This document shows positions 37,256-45,187 of a stretch of DNA of 64,000 nucleotides, piece after piece. The DNA is taken from the NCBI RefSeq assembly GCF_004124325.1, contig NZ_QBDT01000001.1:5642001-5706000 (forward strand). The letters run 5' to 3'. The position numbers and the translations under genes are program-made. Under the pieces are notes generated by a model. That model was not told the origin of the DNA and did not search any database. It saw only the letters and a list, made by a program, of their open reading frames with translations. This DNA is from Streptomyces sp. L2. GTDB lineage: Bacteria > Actinomycetota > Actinomycetes > Streptomycetales > Streptomycetaceae. Position 1 is the stretch's first letter. Each line of letters starts with the position of its first letter.

Positions 37256-37489
37256 ATGGGCGACCGCTGGCACGTCGAGGTGGACCGGTCCGTCTGTATC
37301 GGCTCCGCCCAGTGCGTCCACCACGCACCCGGCGGCTTCCGGCTCGACCCCGCCCGCCAGTCCCACCCCGTCGAGCCCGACACGGACGCGAGCGAACAGG
37401 TCCTCGCGGCGGCGGAGGGCTGCCCGGTCGAGGCCATCGTCCTCACCCTCACCGGCAGCGGGGAGCCGGTGTTCCCGCCCGAGGAGTGA
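37256..37489 (+). CDS. [3Fe-4S]-type ferredoxin
   Basis: This 77-residue protein reads VEVDRSVCIGSAQCVHHAPG and later AAEGCPVEAI, the C-x5-C...C-P pattern of the 3Fe-4S ferredoxins that serve actinobacterial P450s. It starts two bases after the aldehyde dehydrogenase stop. The preceding GGGGGCATAGGG serves as RBS. Likely partner: the CYP125/124-like P450 at 19945-21180, since no other P450 is in the window. It is short enough to be missed by frame tools and is hidden in a long shadow frame. Confidence 0.9.
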   Translation: MGDRWHVEVDRSVCIGSAQCVHHAPGGFRLDPARQSHPVEPDTDASEQVLAAAEGCPVEAIVLTLTGSGEPVFPPEE

Positions 37490-37569
37490 GGGTGCGACCG
37501 AGTCCGGAATTCCCCAAAAAATACGGTGCTGAGGGGTTCCATACCGGCTTGCGCGTTCTATCCTGTAAT

Positions 37570-37750
37570 CAGCCTACGAGACGAGTGAGGGAGTCCGACC
37601 GGAGTAGCCGACTTCGGCGAGACGCACAGGCATCCGCCGGGGCCGACAGCGACGGTAGGGCTGAGAGGCCCGAAGGCGGCCGCAAAGCCGGAGGGCGACC
37701 CCCAGAACCTGATCCGGACCATACCGGCGCAGGGAACCCGTCTCGTAGGT
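37570..37750 (+). ncRNA. TPP (thi-box) riboswitch with no obvious downstream gene
   Basis: The signature AACCTGATCCGGACCATACC followed by GGCGCAGGGAACC is the 3' half of the TPP aptamer. AGGGCTGAGAGGC (near 37658) is the 5' loop. The outer stem pairs CCTACGAGACG (37573-37583) with CGTCTCGTAGG (near 37739-37749). A -10-like TATCCT (37559-37564) precedes it. Downstream on the plus strand there is only the type B repeat and then the antisense of the KstR gene, so the element is either an orphan or drives an antisense RNA. Confidence 0.9.
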
Positions 37751-37801
37751 CTTCGCTGTGCGCCGAGTTCTCTTCCCGCGGCTTTCGCACCCCGCCGAGG
37801 T

Positions 37802-37867
37802 GGCGCCCCAAAGGGGCGCGGGGCTGTGACGATATGCGGCTCCGCCGCGCGGGCGCGACCAGCCCCC
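37802..37867. repeat. Type B dispersed repeat, copy 2
   Basis: GGCGCCCCAAAGGGGCGCGG then CTGTGACGATATGCGGC, TCCGCCGCGCGGGCGCGACC and AGCC. It is nearly identical in order to the copies at 31530 and 46931. It lies between the TPP element and the 3' end of the minus-strand kstR-like gene, as a hairpin in a convergent gap. Confidence 0.85.
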
Positions 37868-37888
37868 ACCGGCCCGCAGCCGAAGAAC

Positions 37889-38509
37889 TCAGCCCTCCGC
37901 CCCTTCGGTCAGGTCGATCAACCTGCACACCGTCTCGATATCGATCTTCACCTGCGCTATCGAAGCCCGCCCCGACAGCCACGTGATCAGCGCCGAATGC
38001 CACGTGTGCTCGATCACCCGCACCGCGGACAACTGCTCGGCGCTCGGTGCCCCCGCCAGCCCCATCGCGTCCAGGATGATCGCCGTGGTCTGCCGGGACA
38101 CCATGTCCACCTCGGGCGACACACTCCGGTCGGCGAACGTCAGCGCACGCACCATCGCGTCCGCCAGATGCGGCTCGCGCTGCAGCGCGCGGAACGCCCG
38201 CATCAGCGTCTCCGCGACCCGCTCGGCCGCCGACTCGCCCGCCGGCGGCTTCTTCCGCAGCGTGCCGTGCATGTGCTCCAGCTGGTCCTGCATGGTCGCC
38301 ACCAGCAGGTGCACCTTGGACGGGAAGTACCGGTACAGCGTGCCGAGCGCGACCTGCGAGGACTCGGCGACCTCGCGCATCTGCACCGCGTCGAAACCGC
38401 CCCGGCTGGCCAGCTGCGCGCTCGCGTGCAGGATCCGGCGGCGGCGGGCCTCCTGCCGCTCGGTGAGCGGCGGGGAGACAGGCCGAGAGGTACTGGCTTC
38501 CGCAGGCAT
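37889..38509 (-). CDS. kstR: KstR-type TetR family transcriptional repressor
   Basis: This 206-residue TetR protein has the HTH MREVAESSQVALGTLYRYFP, with LGTLYRYFPSKVHLLVA as in mycobacterial KstR. The C-terminal ligand domain includes ADAMVRALTFAD and a late ALITWLSGRASIAQVKIDIE segment resembling KstR's LLAWLTRRAS region. KstR represses cholesterol/steroid catabolism and is released by a steroid CoA thioester. An exact KstR box (38671-38684) lies upstream, so autoregulation is likely. I chose ATG 38509 (CGGAACGGGACCC before it) over an extended frame to 38569. The strongest support is the operators across this window. Confidence 0.8.
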   Translation of the reverse strand: MPAEASTSRPVSPPLTERQEARRRRILHASAQLASRGGFDAVQMREVAESSQVALGTLYRYFPSKVHLLVATMQDQLEHMHGTLRKKPPAGESAAERVAETLMRAFRALQREPHLADAMVRALTFADRSVSPEVDMVSRQTTAIILDAMGLAGAPSAEQLSAVRVIEHTWHSALITWLSGRASIAQVKIDIETVCRLIDLTEGAEG

Positions 38510-38670
38510 GGGTCCCGTTCCGTGACAGTCGTGACAGTCGGTGAGGGCATCATCGGGGCACGTGATCATCCAGGATGGCAGGGGCCCGCGCCGTGGCGCG
38601 AATCACCTGATCCACTGCTCACAGCACCCCTACCTGCCGGTAGATTCAGAGCCTCTTGAACGATCAAGTC

Positions 38671-38684
38671 TGTAACTTGTTCTA
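38671..38684. promoter_or_regulatory. KstR operator between kstR and GT4 operon (exact)
   Basis: TGTAACTTGTTCTA matches TnnAACnnGTTnnA exactly. TACATT (38683-38688) is a plausible plus-strand -10 overlapping its end. The site lies midway between divergent kstR (starting 38509) and the glycosyltransferase (38739). Confidence 0.75.
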
Positions 38685-38738
38685 CATTAGCGTCCCGTCA
38701 TAGTCTCGCGGGACCAGGCAGCGAGAAGGGGGCCCAGA

Positions 38739-40196
38739 GTGACCGCTGAGGCCAGTCAGGCGGGGCTCCGGCAGGACCTCGCCGCCGACGGCGGGCGACC
38801 GCTCCACATCGCGCTCCTCACCTATAAAGGGAACCCGTTCTGCGGCGGCCAGGGCGTCTACGTACGGCACCTCTCGCGCGAACTGGCCCGTCTCGGCCAC
38901 CGTGTCGAGGTCATCGGCTCCCAGCCCTACCCGGTCCTGGACGAGGGCCTCGACGGCCTCACCCTGACCGAGCTGCCGAGCCTCGACCTCTACCGCCAGC
39001 CCGACCCCTTCCGCACCCCGAAGCGGGACGAGTACCGGGACTGGATCGACGCCCTCGAAGTCGGCACGATGTGGACCGGCGGCTTCCCCGAACCGCTGAC
39101 GTTCTCCCTGCGTGCCCGCCGCCATCTGCGCGCCCGGCGCGGCGAGTTCGACGTCGTGCACGACAACCAGACCCTCGGCTACGGCCTCCTCGGCGACCTC
39201 GGCGCCCCGCTGGTCACCACGATCCACCACCCCATCACCGTGGACCGGCGACTGGAACTGGACGCCGCCGAGAACCGGCGGCGCCGCTACTCGGTGCGCC
39301 GCTGGTACGCGTTCACCCGCATGCAGAAGCGCGTCGCCCGCCGGCTGCCCTCCGTGCTGACTGTCTCCGGCTCCTCCCGCCAGGAGATCGCCGACCACCT
39401 CGGCGTCCGCGACGACCGCGTCCACGTCGTCCACATCGGCGCCGACACCACCCTCTTCTCGCCCGATCCGGCGGTGCCCGTCGTGCCGGGCCGGATCGTC
39501 ACCACCTCCAGCGCCGACGTGCCGCTCAAGGGCCTCGTCTTCCTCGTCGAGGCCCTCGCCAAGGTGCGCACCGAACACCCGGACGCCCACCTGGTCGTCG
39601 TCGGCAAGCGGCCCACGGAGGGCCCCGTCGCCCAGGCCATGGAGCGGTACGGCCTCGAAGACGCTGTCGACTTCGTCAAGGGCATCTCGGACGCCGAACT
39701 GGTCGACCTCATCCGCTCCGCCGAGATCGCCTGCGTGCCGTCCCTGTACGAGGGGTTCTCGCTGCCGGCCGCCGAGGCCATGGCCACGGGAACCCCGCTG
39801 GTCGCCACGACCGGCGGCGCGATCCCCGAGGTGGCCGGCCCGGACGGCGAGACGTGCCTCGCGGTCCCGCCCGGCGACCCGGGCGCGCTGGCCGCCGGAC
39901 TCGGCCGGCTGCTGGCCGACCCCGCCCTGCGGGCCCGCCTCGGACAGGCCGGCCGCGAGCGGGTGCTCGCCCGGTTCACCTGGGCGCGCGCCGCCGAGGG
40001 CACCGTCGCCCACTACCGCGAGGCCATCGCCCGCGCCGCGGGCACCCGCCGCTCCGCGCCCGGCCCGCACCAGCCGGCCCCGGACCCCGACCGGCCGGCT
40101 CCCGGCCCCGGCCACCCCGCGCCCCAGAATCCCGGCCGCTCCGCGGCCCCGGCAAGTGTTGCAGGCGTCTCCTCCGAAAGCAGGGCCACGTGCTGA
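38739..40196 (+). CDS. GT4-family glycosyltransferase
   Basis: This 485-residue protein has a GT-B fold: KGNPFCGGQGVYVRHLSREL as the N-terminal donor-side loop, VVHIGADTTLFSP in the middle, and the EX7E-type motif VPSLYEGFSLPAAEAMATGTP. The C-terminal 60 residues are Pro/Ala-rich and disordered. It likely adds a hexose to a lipid or secondary-metabolite acceptor using a nucleotide sugar. GTG 38739 follows GAGAAGGGGG. It is the first gene of a coupled trio with the methyltransferase and the toroid protein, divergent from kstR. Confidence 0.88.
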   Translation: MTAEASQAGLRQDLAADGGRPLHIALLTYKGNPFCGGQGVYVRHLSRELARLGHRVEVIGSQPYPVLDEGLDGLTLTELPSLDLYRQPDPFRTPKRDEYRDWIDALEVGTMWTGGFPEPLTFSLRARRHLRARRGEFDVVHDNQTLGYGLLGDLGAPLVTTIHHPITVDRRLELDAAENRRRRYSVRRWYAFTRMQKRVARRLPSVLTVSGSSRQEIADHLGVRDDRVHVVHIGADTTLFSPDPAVPVVPGRIVTTSSADVPLKGLVFLVEALAKVRTEHPDAHLVVVGKRPTEGPVAQAMERYGLEDAVDFVKGISDAELVDLIRSAEIACVPSLYEGFSLPAAEAMATGTPLVATTGGAIPEVAGPDGETCLAVPPGDPGALAAGLGRLLADPALRARLGQAGRERVLARFTWARAAEGTVAHYREAIARAAGTRRSAPGPHQPAPDPDRPAPGPGHPAPQNPGRSAAPASVAGVSSESRATC

Positions 40197-40948
40197 CCGT
40201 CGACTTCTCCCGGTTCCCGCTCGCCCCGGGCGACCGCGTCCTGGACCTCGGATGCGGTGCCGGCCGGCACGCCTTCGAGTGCTACCGGCGCGGCGCGCAG
40301 GTCGTGGCCCTGGACCAGAACGGGGAGGAGATCCGCGAGGTCGCCAAGTGGTTCGCGGCGATGAAGGAGGCCGGCGAGGCGCCCGAGGGAGCCACCGCCA
40401 CCGCCATGGAGGGCGACGCCCTCAACCTCCCTTTCCCCGACGAGTCCTTCGACGTCGTCATCATCTCCGAGGTGATGGAGCACATCCCCGACGACAAGGG
40501 CGTCCTCGCCGAGATGGTCCGCGTCCTCAAGCCCGGCGGACGCATCGCCGTCACCGTGCCGCGCTACGGCCCCGAGAAGGTCTGCTGGGCGCTGTCCGAC
40601 GCCTACCACGAGGTCGAGGGCGGCCACATCCGCATCTACAAGGCCGACGAACTCCTCGCCAAGATCCGCGAGGCCGGCCTCAAGCCCTACGGCACCCACC
40701 ACGCGCACGCCCTGCACGCGCCGTACTGGTGGCTGAAGTGCGCCTTCGGCGTCGACAACGACAAGGCGCTACCGGTGAAGGCGTACCACAAGCTGCTCGT
40801 CTGGGACATCATGAAGAAACCGCTGGCCACCCGGGTCGCCGAGCAGGCGCTGAACCCGCTGATCGGCAAGAGCTTCGTGGCGTACGCGACCAAGCCGCAC
40901 CTGCCGACCCTGCCGCGCCTCGCGGGGACCGAGGCGGCCGCCCGGTGA
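40190..40948 (+). CDS. SAM-dependent class I methyltransferase
   Basis: This 252-residue protein has motif I RVLDLGCGAGRHAFE, then ALDQNGEEI, DALNLPFPDESFDVV and VLKPGGRIAVTVPRYGPE, as in UbiE/sterol-like methyltransferases. It methylates a small, probably hydrophobic acceptor. GTG 40190 overlaps the glycosyltransferase stop (GTGCTGA), and the stop overlaps the next gene as GTGA, so the three are translated as a coupled operon. Confidence 0.92.
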   Translation: MLTVDFSRFPLAPGDRVLDLGCGAGRHAFECYRRGAQVVALDQNGEEIREVAKWFAAMKEAGEAPEGATATAMEGDALNLPFPDESFDVVIISEVMEHIPDDKGVLAEMVRVLKPGGRIAVTVPRYGPEKVCWALSDAYHEVEGGHIRIYKADELLAKIREAGLKPYGTHHAHALHAPYWWLKCAFGVDNDKALPVKAYHKLLVWDIMKKPLATRVAEQALNPLIGKSFVAYATKPHLPTLPRLAGTEAAAR

Positions 40949-42012
40949 CCACTCCCCGGACAGAACACCTCGTCCTGCCCGGGGTCCTCACCGCCGACGA
41001 GGCCGCCGCCACCGTGCGCGGCATCCTCGCCGTACAGCGGGAGGACGGCGCGATCCCCTGGTTCCGCGGCCACCACCTCGACCCGTGGGACCACACCGAG
41101 GCCGCGATGGCCCTGGACGCGGCCGGCGAACACGGGGCCGCCGAGCGCGCCTACGCCTGGCTGGCCCGGCACCAGAACGAGGACGGCTCCTGGCACGCGG
41201 CCTACGCCGACGGCGCCCACGACGACGTCACCGACGCCGCCCGCGAGTCGAACTTCGTCGCCTACATAGCCGTAGGCGTCTGGCACCATTACCTGTCCAC
41301 CGGCGACGACACGTTCCTGGACCGCATGTGGCCGTCCGTCTACGCGGCCGTGGAGTGGGTGCTGCGGCTCCAGCAGCCCGGCGGCCAGATCGGCTGGCGG
41401 CGCGACGACGACGGCACGCCCACCGCGGACGCGCTGCTGACGGGCAGCTCCTCCGTCCACCACGCGCTGCGCTGCGCGCTCGCCATCGCCGAGCAGCGCG
41501 AAGAGCCGCAGCCCGACTGGGAGTTGGCGGCCGGCGCGCTACGGCACGCGATCCGCCGGCATCCGGAGCGGTTCCTCGACAAGGGCCGCTACTCGATGGA
41601 CTGGTACTACCCCGTCCTCGGCGGCGCCCTCACCGGCGCGGAGGCCAAGGCCCGCATCGAAGCCGACTGGGACCGCTTCGTCGTCCCCGGCCTCGGCGTG
41701 CGCTGCGTGGTGCCCAACCCCTGGGTGACCGGCGGCGAGTCCAGCGAACTCGCCCTGGCCCTCTGGGCGATGGGGGAGTCCGACCGGGCCCTGGAGATCC
41801 TGCAGTCCATCCAGCACCTGCGCGACCCCCGGACCGGCCTGTACTGGACGGGCTACGTCTTCGACGACGACGCGATATGGCCGCGCGAGCTCACCACATG
41901 GACGGCGGGTTCCCTGCTGCTCGCGGTCGCGGCCCTGGGCGGCCACGAGGCGACGTGCGCGGTGTTCGGCGGGGAGGGTCTGCCGACCGGCCTGGACCCG
42001 GACTGCTGTTGA
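40945..42012 (+). CDS. Alpha-toroid 'prenyltransferase'-type protein
   Basis: This 355-residue soluble protein has repeated helical hairpins with WDHTEAAMALDAAGEHGAA, WLARHQNEDGSWHAAY, SNFVAYIAVGVWHHYL and a late WPRELTTWTAGSLLL. This is a prenyltransferase/glycoside-hydrolase (alpha/alpha) toroid rather than a typical prenyl transferase (no DDxxD or QxxDxxGGW-type catalytic motif seen). It is probably a hydrolase or lyase acting with the glycosyltransferase and methyltransferase on a sugar or lipid. GTG 40945 overlaps the upstream stop. Confidence 0.83.
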   Translation: MTTPRTEHLVLPGVLTADEAAATVRGILAVQREDGAIPWFRGHHLDPWDHTEAAMALDAAGEHGAAERAYAWLARHQNEDGSWHAAYADGAHDDVTDAARESNFVAYIAVGVWHHYLSTGDDTFLDRMWPSVYAAVEWVLRLQQPGGQIGWRRDDDGTPTADALLTGSSSVHHALRCALAIAEQREEPQPDWELAAGALRHAIRRHPERFLDKGRYSMDWYYPVLGGALTGAEAKARIEADWDRFVVPGLGVRCVVPNPWVTGGESSELALALWAMGESDRALEILQSIQHLRDPRTGLYWTGYVFDDDAIWPRELTTWTAGSLLLAVAALGGHEATCAVFGGEGLPTGLDPDCC

Positions 42013-42061
42013 GCACGGTCGTGTGGAACCTCTCGCGGTCGTAGCTCGGCTGCGGGTCCGA

Positions 42062-42125
42062 TTCGGCTGGTCGCGCTCACGCGGCGGAGCCGCACATCGA
42101 CCCAGTCCCGCGCCCCTTTGGGGCG
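42062..42125. repeat. Type B dispersed repeat, copy 3 (inverted)
   Basis: On the minus strand it reads GCGCCCCAAAGGGGCGCGGG, then ACTGGGTCGATGTGCGGC, TCCGCCGCGTGAGCGCGACC and AGCC. It sits in the convergent gap between the toroid gene and the minus-strand small membrane protein. Confidence 0.8.
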
Positions 42126-42144
42126 CTTCAGCGGGCCGTGCTTT

Positions 42145-42438
42145 TCAATGCCGGTGCAGCCGGTTGGCGATGGCGTGGCCCACGAACAGATACACCACCG
42201 CCGCCAGCCCGTACCCGGCGAGCACACGAGCCCACCCCGCGTCGAAGGTGAACAGGTCGTGGGACCAGCCCGCGAGCCAGTTCGCCGCGCTGTGCACACC
42301 CTGCACCAAGCTGTTGGCGGGGTTCGCGTCGAACAGGTCCATCAGGATCCACAGACCCAGGATGACAGCCACGATGTCGGCGGCGATCGCGACGACCGTC
42401 CCGGCCTGATTGGTGCCGTTGCGATATCGAGGGGACAT
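42145..42438 (-). CDS. Small membrane protein (97 aa)
   Basis: It has two hydrophobic helices: TVVAIAADIVAVILGLWILMDLF and WARVLAGYGLAAVVYLFVGH. A loop with SLVQGVHSAANWLAGWSHDL separates them. I do not recognise a family. ATG 42438 follows GGAGAGC. It is divergent from the lipoprotein at 42564. Confidence 0.72.
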   Translation of the reverse strand: MSPRYRNGTNQAGTVVAIAADIVAVILGLWILMDLFDANPANSLVQGVHSAANWLAGWSHDLFTFDAGWARVLAGYGLAAVVYLFVGHAIANRLHRH

Positions 42439-42563
42439 GCTCTCCGCGTTGCCCGTAAACCCTCCGTGAAACCCGAACGGGTTCCCCCGGCTGGCGCACA
42501 CGCGCACCGCGGGTGAGGCTTCCGGAGGAACTGCCCGCTCGGGGAGACATACCGGAGGACCCC

Positions 42564-43133
42564 GTGCCCGTACCGATACGGCGCCTCGCCGTGGCGCTCA
42601 CCCTCTGCTGTGCCCTTCTCGTCGGCACCACGGCCTGTGGAAGCAGCGCGAAGAGCGGCACGAAGCAGTCCGCCGCGGTCGCCGCCGTCGACGCCGACAC
42701 CCCAAGCCCGAGCACCTCCGCCGAAAAGCAGAAGTTCGCCAAGACCCGGTTCGTGCTGAACGCGGGCCTCGCCGCCGGTGCGACCTACCAGTGGATCGTG
42801 AAGCCGTGGAAGGCCGGCAAGTTCAAGAAGGGCGCCCACGGCCGCACGCTCGCGCTGGTCAAGGCCGGTCTCGCCGGTGCCTTCACCTACAACCGGCTCA
42901 AGGCCGCCGTGAAGAACGCCCAGGGCGATCCCACGCTCTCCAAGGCGCTCGCGCCGCTCAACGCCGCTATCGCCTCCCTGAAGGACCTCCCCTCCAAGCT
43001 CCGCAAGGGCGACGGCGACGCCGCGAAGTCCTTCGACGACGTCATCAACAAGGTCAAGGACGCGGGTAAGAGCGCCGGTGCCGAGGTGAAGGAGAAGGTG
43101 CCCTCGGCGAGCGAACTCAAGAGCGGCTCCTAG
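42564..43133 (+). CDS. Putative lipoprotein, unknown function
   Basis: This 189-residue protein has a lipoprotein signal peptide ending LLVGTTAC (lipobox LVGTTAC-type, Cys at about residue 21). A lysine-rich amphipathic helical domain follows, with RFVLNAGLAAGATYQWIVKPW and GLAGAFTYNRLKAAV. It should be anchored outside the membrane. No known domain. GTG 42564 follows GGAGGACCCC. The high Lys content is unusual for the neighbourhood. Confidence 0.8.
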   Translation: MPVPIRRLAVALTLCCALLVGTTACGSSAKSGTKQSAAVAAVDADTPSPSTSAEKQKFAKTRFVLNAGLAAGATYQWIVKPWKAGKFKKGAHGRTLALVKAGLAGAFTYNRLKAAVKNAQGDPTLSKALAPLNAAIASLKDLPSKLRKGDGDAAKSFDDVINKVKDAGKSAGAEVKEKVPSASELKSGS

Positions 43134-43146
43134 GAGTTCGGCGGGC

Positions 43147-44157
43147 CTAGGAGTTCAGCTCCGCCAGCACCCGGAGCGTGTGCGGGTCCGGTGACAGGGC
43201 GAGCAGGTCCGTCACCGGGCCCTTGCGCCACAACTCCAGCCGTTCGGCGATGCGTTCGCGCGGGCCGACCAGGGAGATCTCGTCGGCGAAGGCGTCCGGC
43301 ACGGCCAGCACCGCCTCCTCCCGGCGCCCGGCGAGGAACAACTCCTGTATCCGCCGGGCCTCTTCCGCGTACCCCATGCGTGCCATCAGGTCGGCGTGGA
43401 AGTTCCGGGCCGCGTGTCCCATTCCGCCGATGTAGAAGCCGAGCATGGCCTTCACGGGCAGCAGCCCCTCGGCCACGTCGGCACACACCTTCACCCGGGC
43501 CAGCGGAGCCACCAGGAACCCCTCGGGCAACGCGCGCACCACGTCCCCGTACACCTCGGGCCGGCTCGGCGCCCAGTACAGCGGCAGCCAGCCGTCGGCG
43601 ATCCGGGCGGTCTGCGCCACGTTCTTGGGCCCCTCCGCACCCAGCAGCACGGGCAGTTCGGGCCGCAGCGGATGGGTGATCGGCTTCAGCGGCCGGCCCA
43701 GTCCGGTGCCGTCCGCGCCCCGGTACGGCAGCGGATGGAATCGCCCGCCGCACTCCACCGGCCCCTCGCGCCGCAGCACCTGCCGTACGACGTCCACGTA
43801 CTCCCGGGTCGCGGTCAGCGGCGACGCCGGGAACGGCCGGCCGTACCAGCCCTCCACCACCTGCGGACCCGACAGCCCGAGCCCCAGTAGCACGCGGCCG
43901 CCGGAGAGGTGGTCCAGGGTGAGCGCGTGCATCGCCGTGGCCGTCGGCGACCGGGCCGCCATCTGCGCGACCGCCGTACCCAGCTTGATCCTTGAGGTCT
44001 GCGCGGCGATCCAGGTCAGGGGCGTGAAGACGTCCGACCCCCACGACTCCGCCGTCCACACCGAGTCGTAGCCGAGCCGCTCCGCCTCCCGGGCCAGCGC
44101 CACGTGCTGCGGATCGGGGCCGCGCCCCCAGTACCCGAGTGCCAGACCGAGCCGCAT
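43147..44157 (-). CDS. F420-dependent LLM-class oxidoreductase
   Basis: This 336-residue protein has the luciferase-like monooxygenase fold: MRLGLALGYWG at the start, then RLGYDSVWTAESWGSD, RSPTATAMHALTLDHLSGGRV and GLSGPQVVEGWYGRPF, typical of F420-dependent enzymes such as the Rv3520c group found in mycobacterial steroid clusters. It likely oxidises or reduces a lipid or steroid with F420. ATG 44157 is preceded by GGAGATGGTGGC. The perfect palindrome CTGACGTATCGTCAG (44169-44183) abuts the RBS. Confidence 0.9.
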   Translation of the reverse strand: MRLGLALGYWGRGPDPQHVALAREAERLGYDSVWTAESWGSDVFTPLTWIAAQTSRIKLGTAVAQMAARSPTATAMHALTLDHLSGGRVLLGLGLSGPQVVEGWYGRPFPASPLTATREYVDVVRQVLRREGPVECGGRFHPLPYRGADGTGLGRPLKPITHPLRPELPVLLGAEGPKNVAQTARIADGWLPLYWAPSRPEVYGDVVRALPEGFLVAPLARVKVCADVAEGLLPVKAMLGFYIGGMGHAARNFHADLMARMGYAEEARRIQELFLAGRREEAVLAVPDAFADEISLVGPRERIAERLELWRKGPVTDLLALSPDPHTLRVLAELNS

Positions 44158-44168
44158 GCCACCATCTC

Positions 44169-44183
44169 CTGACGTATCGTCAG
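44169..44183. promoter_or_regulatory. CTGACG-N3-CGTCAG operator, LLM oxidoreductase
   Basis: CTGACGTATCGTCAG has perfect 6-bp arms and fits CTGAC-N5-GTCAG. It lies only 12 bases from the start codon and touches the RBS, so a bound repressor would block initiation or elongation. Confidence 0.7.
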
Positions 44184-44215
44184 TTCCTGTTGCCGCGCAG
44201 GCGACTGTACGACAA

Positions 44216-44245
44216 CGGCCCCCCGCCCGGAAGGGCGGGGGGCCG
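44216..44245 (-). terminator. Strong hairpin terminator
   Basis: CGGCCCCCCGCCC and GGGCGGGGGGCCG form a perfect 13-bp stem with a GGAA tetraloop. It lies just past the stop (44265) of the minus-strand membrane protein gene, before the LLM promoter. Confidence 0.9.
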
Positions 44246-44264
44246 CGTGCGACGGTCGTCCGGA

Positions 44265-45104
44265 TCAGCCGCGCTGGATGCCGGAGGTGTCCTGCAGGAC
44301 GCCGCGACGGCCGTCCTGGGTCTGCGCGATCAGCTGGGCGCCGCGCTGCTCGACGGCCAGGTACCAGGTTCCCGGGGCCAGTTCGGCGATCGGGGTCGGC
44401 GCGCCGTCCTCCCCGAACAGCGGCCGGGTCACCGGCACGGCGAACCAGAACGGCGAGAAGTCCCCGTCACCGGAGGCCGCCTGCGGCGCCGGAGCGGGAG
44501 CGGCGGCCTGCTGCGCGGGCGCCGGCTGCTGCCCGAACGGCTGACCCGCCTGCGGCTGGGCGCCGTACGGCTGCGGCTGGGCACCCGGGTAGCCGTAACC
44601 ACCGGCCGGCTGGGCGCCGTAGGGCTGCGGGGCGCCGGGCTTGGCCGCGGGGACCAGGGGGGCCTGGAGGGCGGGCGCCAGCGGCGTGCCGAGGGCGGCG
44701 GCGGCCATGAGCAGCGTGGCGATGAGGGCGAGGATCAGGCCGGTACCGGCGTCCGGGCCGTCGCTGCTCGTGTTGCCGATGTTGTTCGCGCCGCCAGAGG
44801 GGTCGATGACGTTGCCGAGGGCGCTCAGCGCGGCGAACACCATGAAGGCGGCGCCGAACTGCCCGAGGTCCAGGCCGGCCACCTTGCGGGGCTGCGGCTG
44901 GGAGCGGCTCACGATGAGGAGCGCGGCGCCGATGATCCCTGCCAGGACGACGCTGAGCAGGACCGGTCCGCTCTCCCAGAGGTTCGGCATGCTGACGTCG
45001 CCGTCGCCGTCGTATGAGTAGTTGTCGAAGAACGACGCGATGAACAGCAATACCGCTGCCCCGATCACCACGCCGTCGCCTCTAGTGAGGGAGCGGATAT
45101 TCAC
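44265..45104 (-). CDS. Four-helix membrane protein with Pro/Gln/Gly-rich C-terminal region
   Basis: This 279-residue protein has about four membrane helices in the first 140 residues (VVIGAAVLLFIASFF, VLLSVVLAGIIGAALLIV, QFGAAFMVFAALSALGNVI, GLILALIATLLMAAAAL). A cytoplasmic or external tail of APQPYGAQPA-type repeats ends in a small globular segment (WYLAVEQRGAQLIAQTQD). No family recognised. GTG 45104 has AAGGACC before it. The next gene upstream ends at 45188, only about 80 bases away. Confidence 0.8.
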   Translation of the reverse strand: MNIRSLTRGDGVVIGAAVLLFIASFFDNYSYDGDGDVSMPNLWESGPVLLSVVLAGIIGAALLIVSRSQPQPRKVAGLDLGQFGAAFMVFAALSALGNVIDPSGGANNIGNTSSDGPDAGTGLILALIATLLMAAAALGTPLAPALQAPLVPAAKPGAPQPYGAQPAGGYGYPGAQPQPYGAQPQAGQPFGQQPAPAQQAAAPAPAPQAASGDGDFSPFWFAVPVTRPLFGEDGAPTPIAELAPGTWYLAVEQRGAQLIAQTQDGRRGVLQDTSGIQRG

Positions 45105-45187
45105 TTCAGGTCCTTCGTAGGTCGTCTCGTCGTCGGTAGACACTATCGTCAGCGTGATCCGGCTGTCCGGCCGGTTCCGCCCCTCGG

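Noticed and set aside
40945..42012. Genuine prenyltransferase or terpene cyclase
   Set aside because: No DDxxD, DxDD or QW catalytic motif could be seen; the toroid fold alone does not define the enzyme.
42471..42490. KstR box near AACGGGTT upstream of the lipoprotein
   Set aside because: It has two mismatches to TnnAACnnGTTnnA and no lipid-related gene context.
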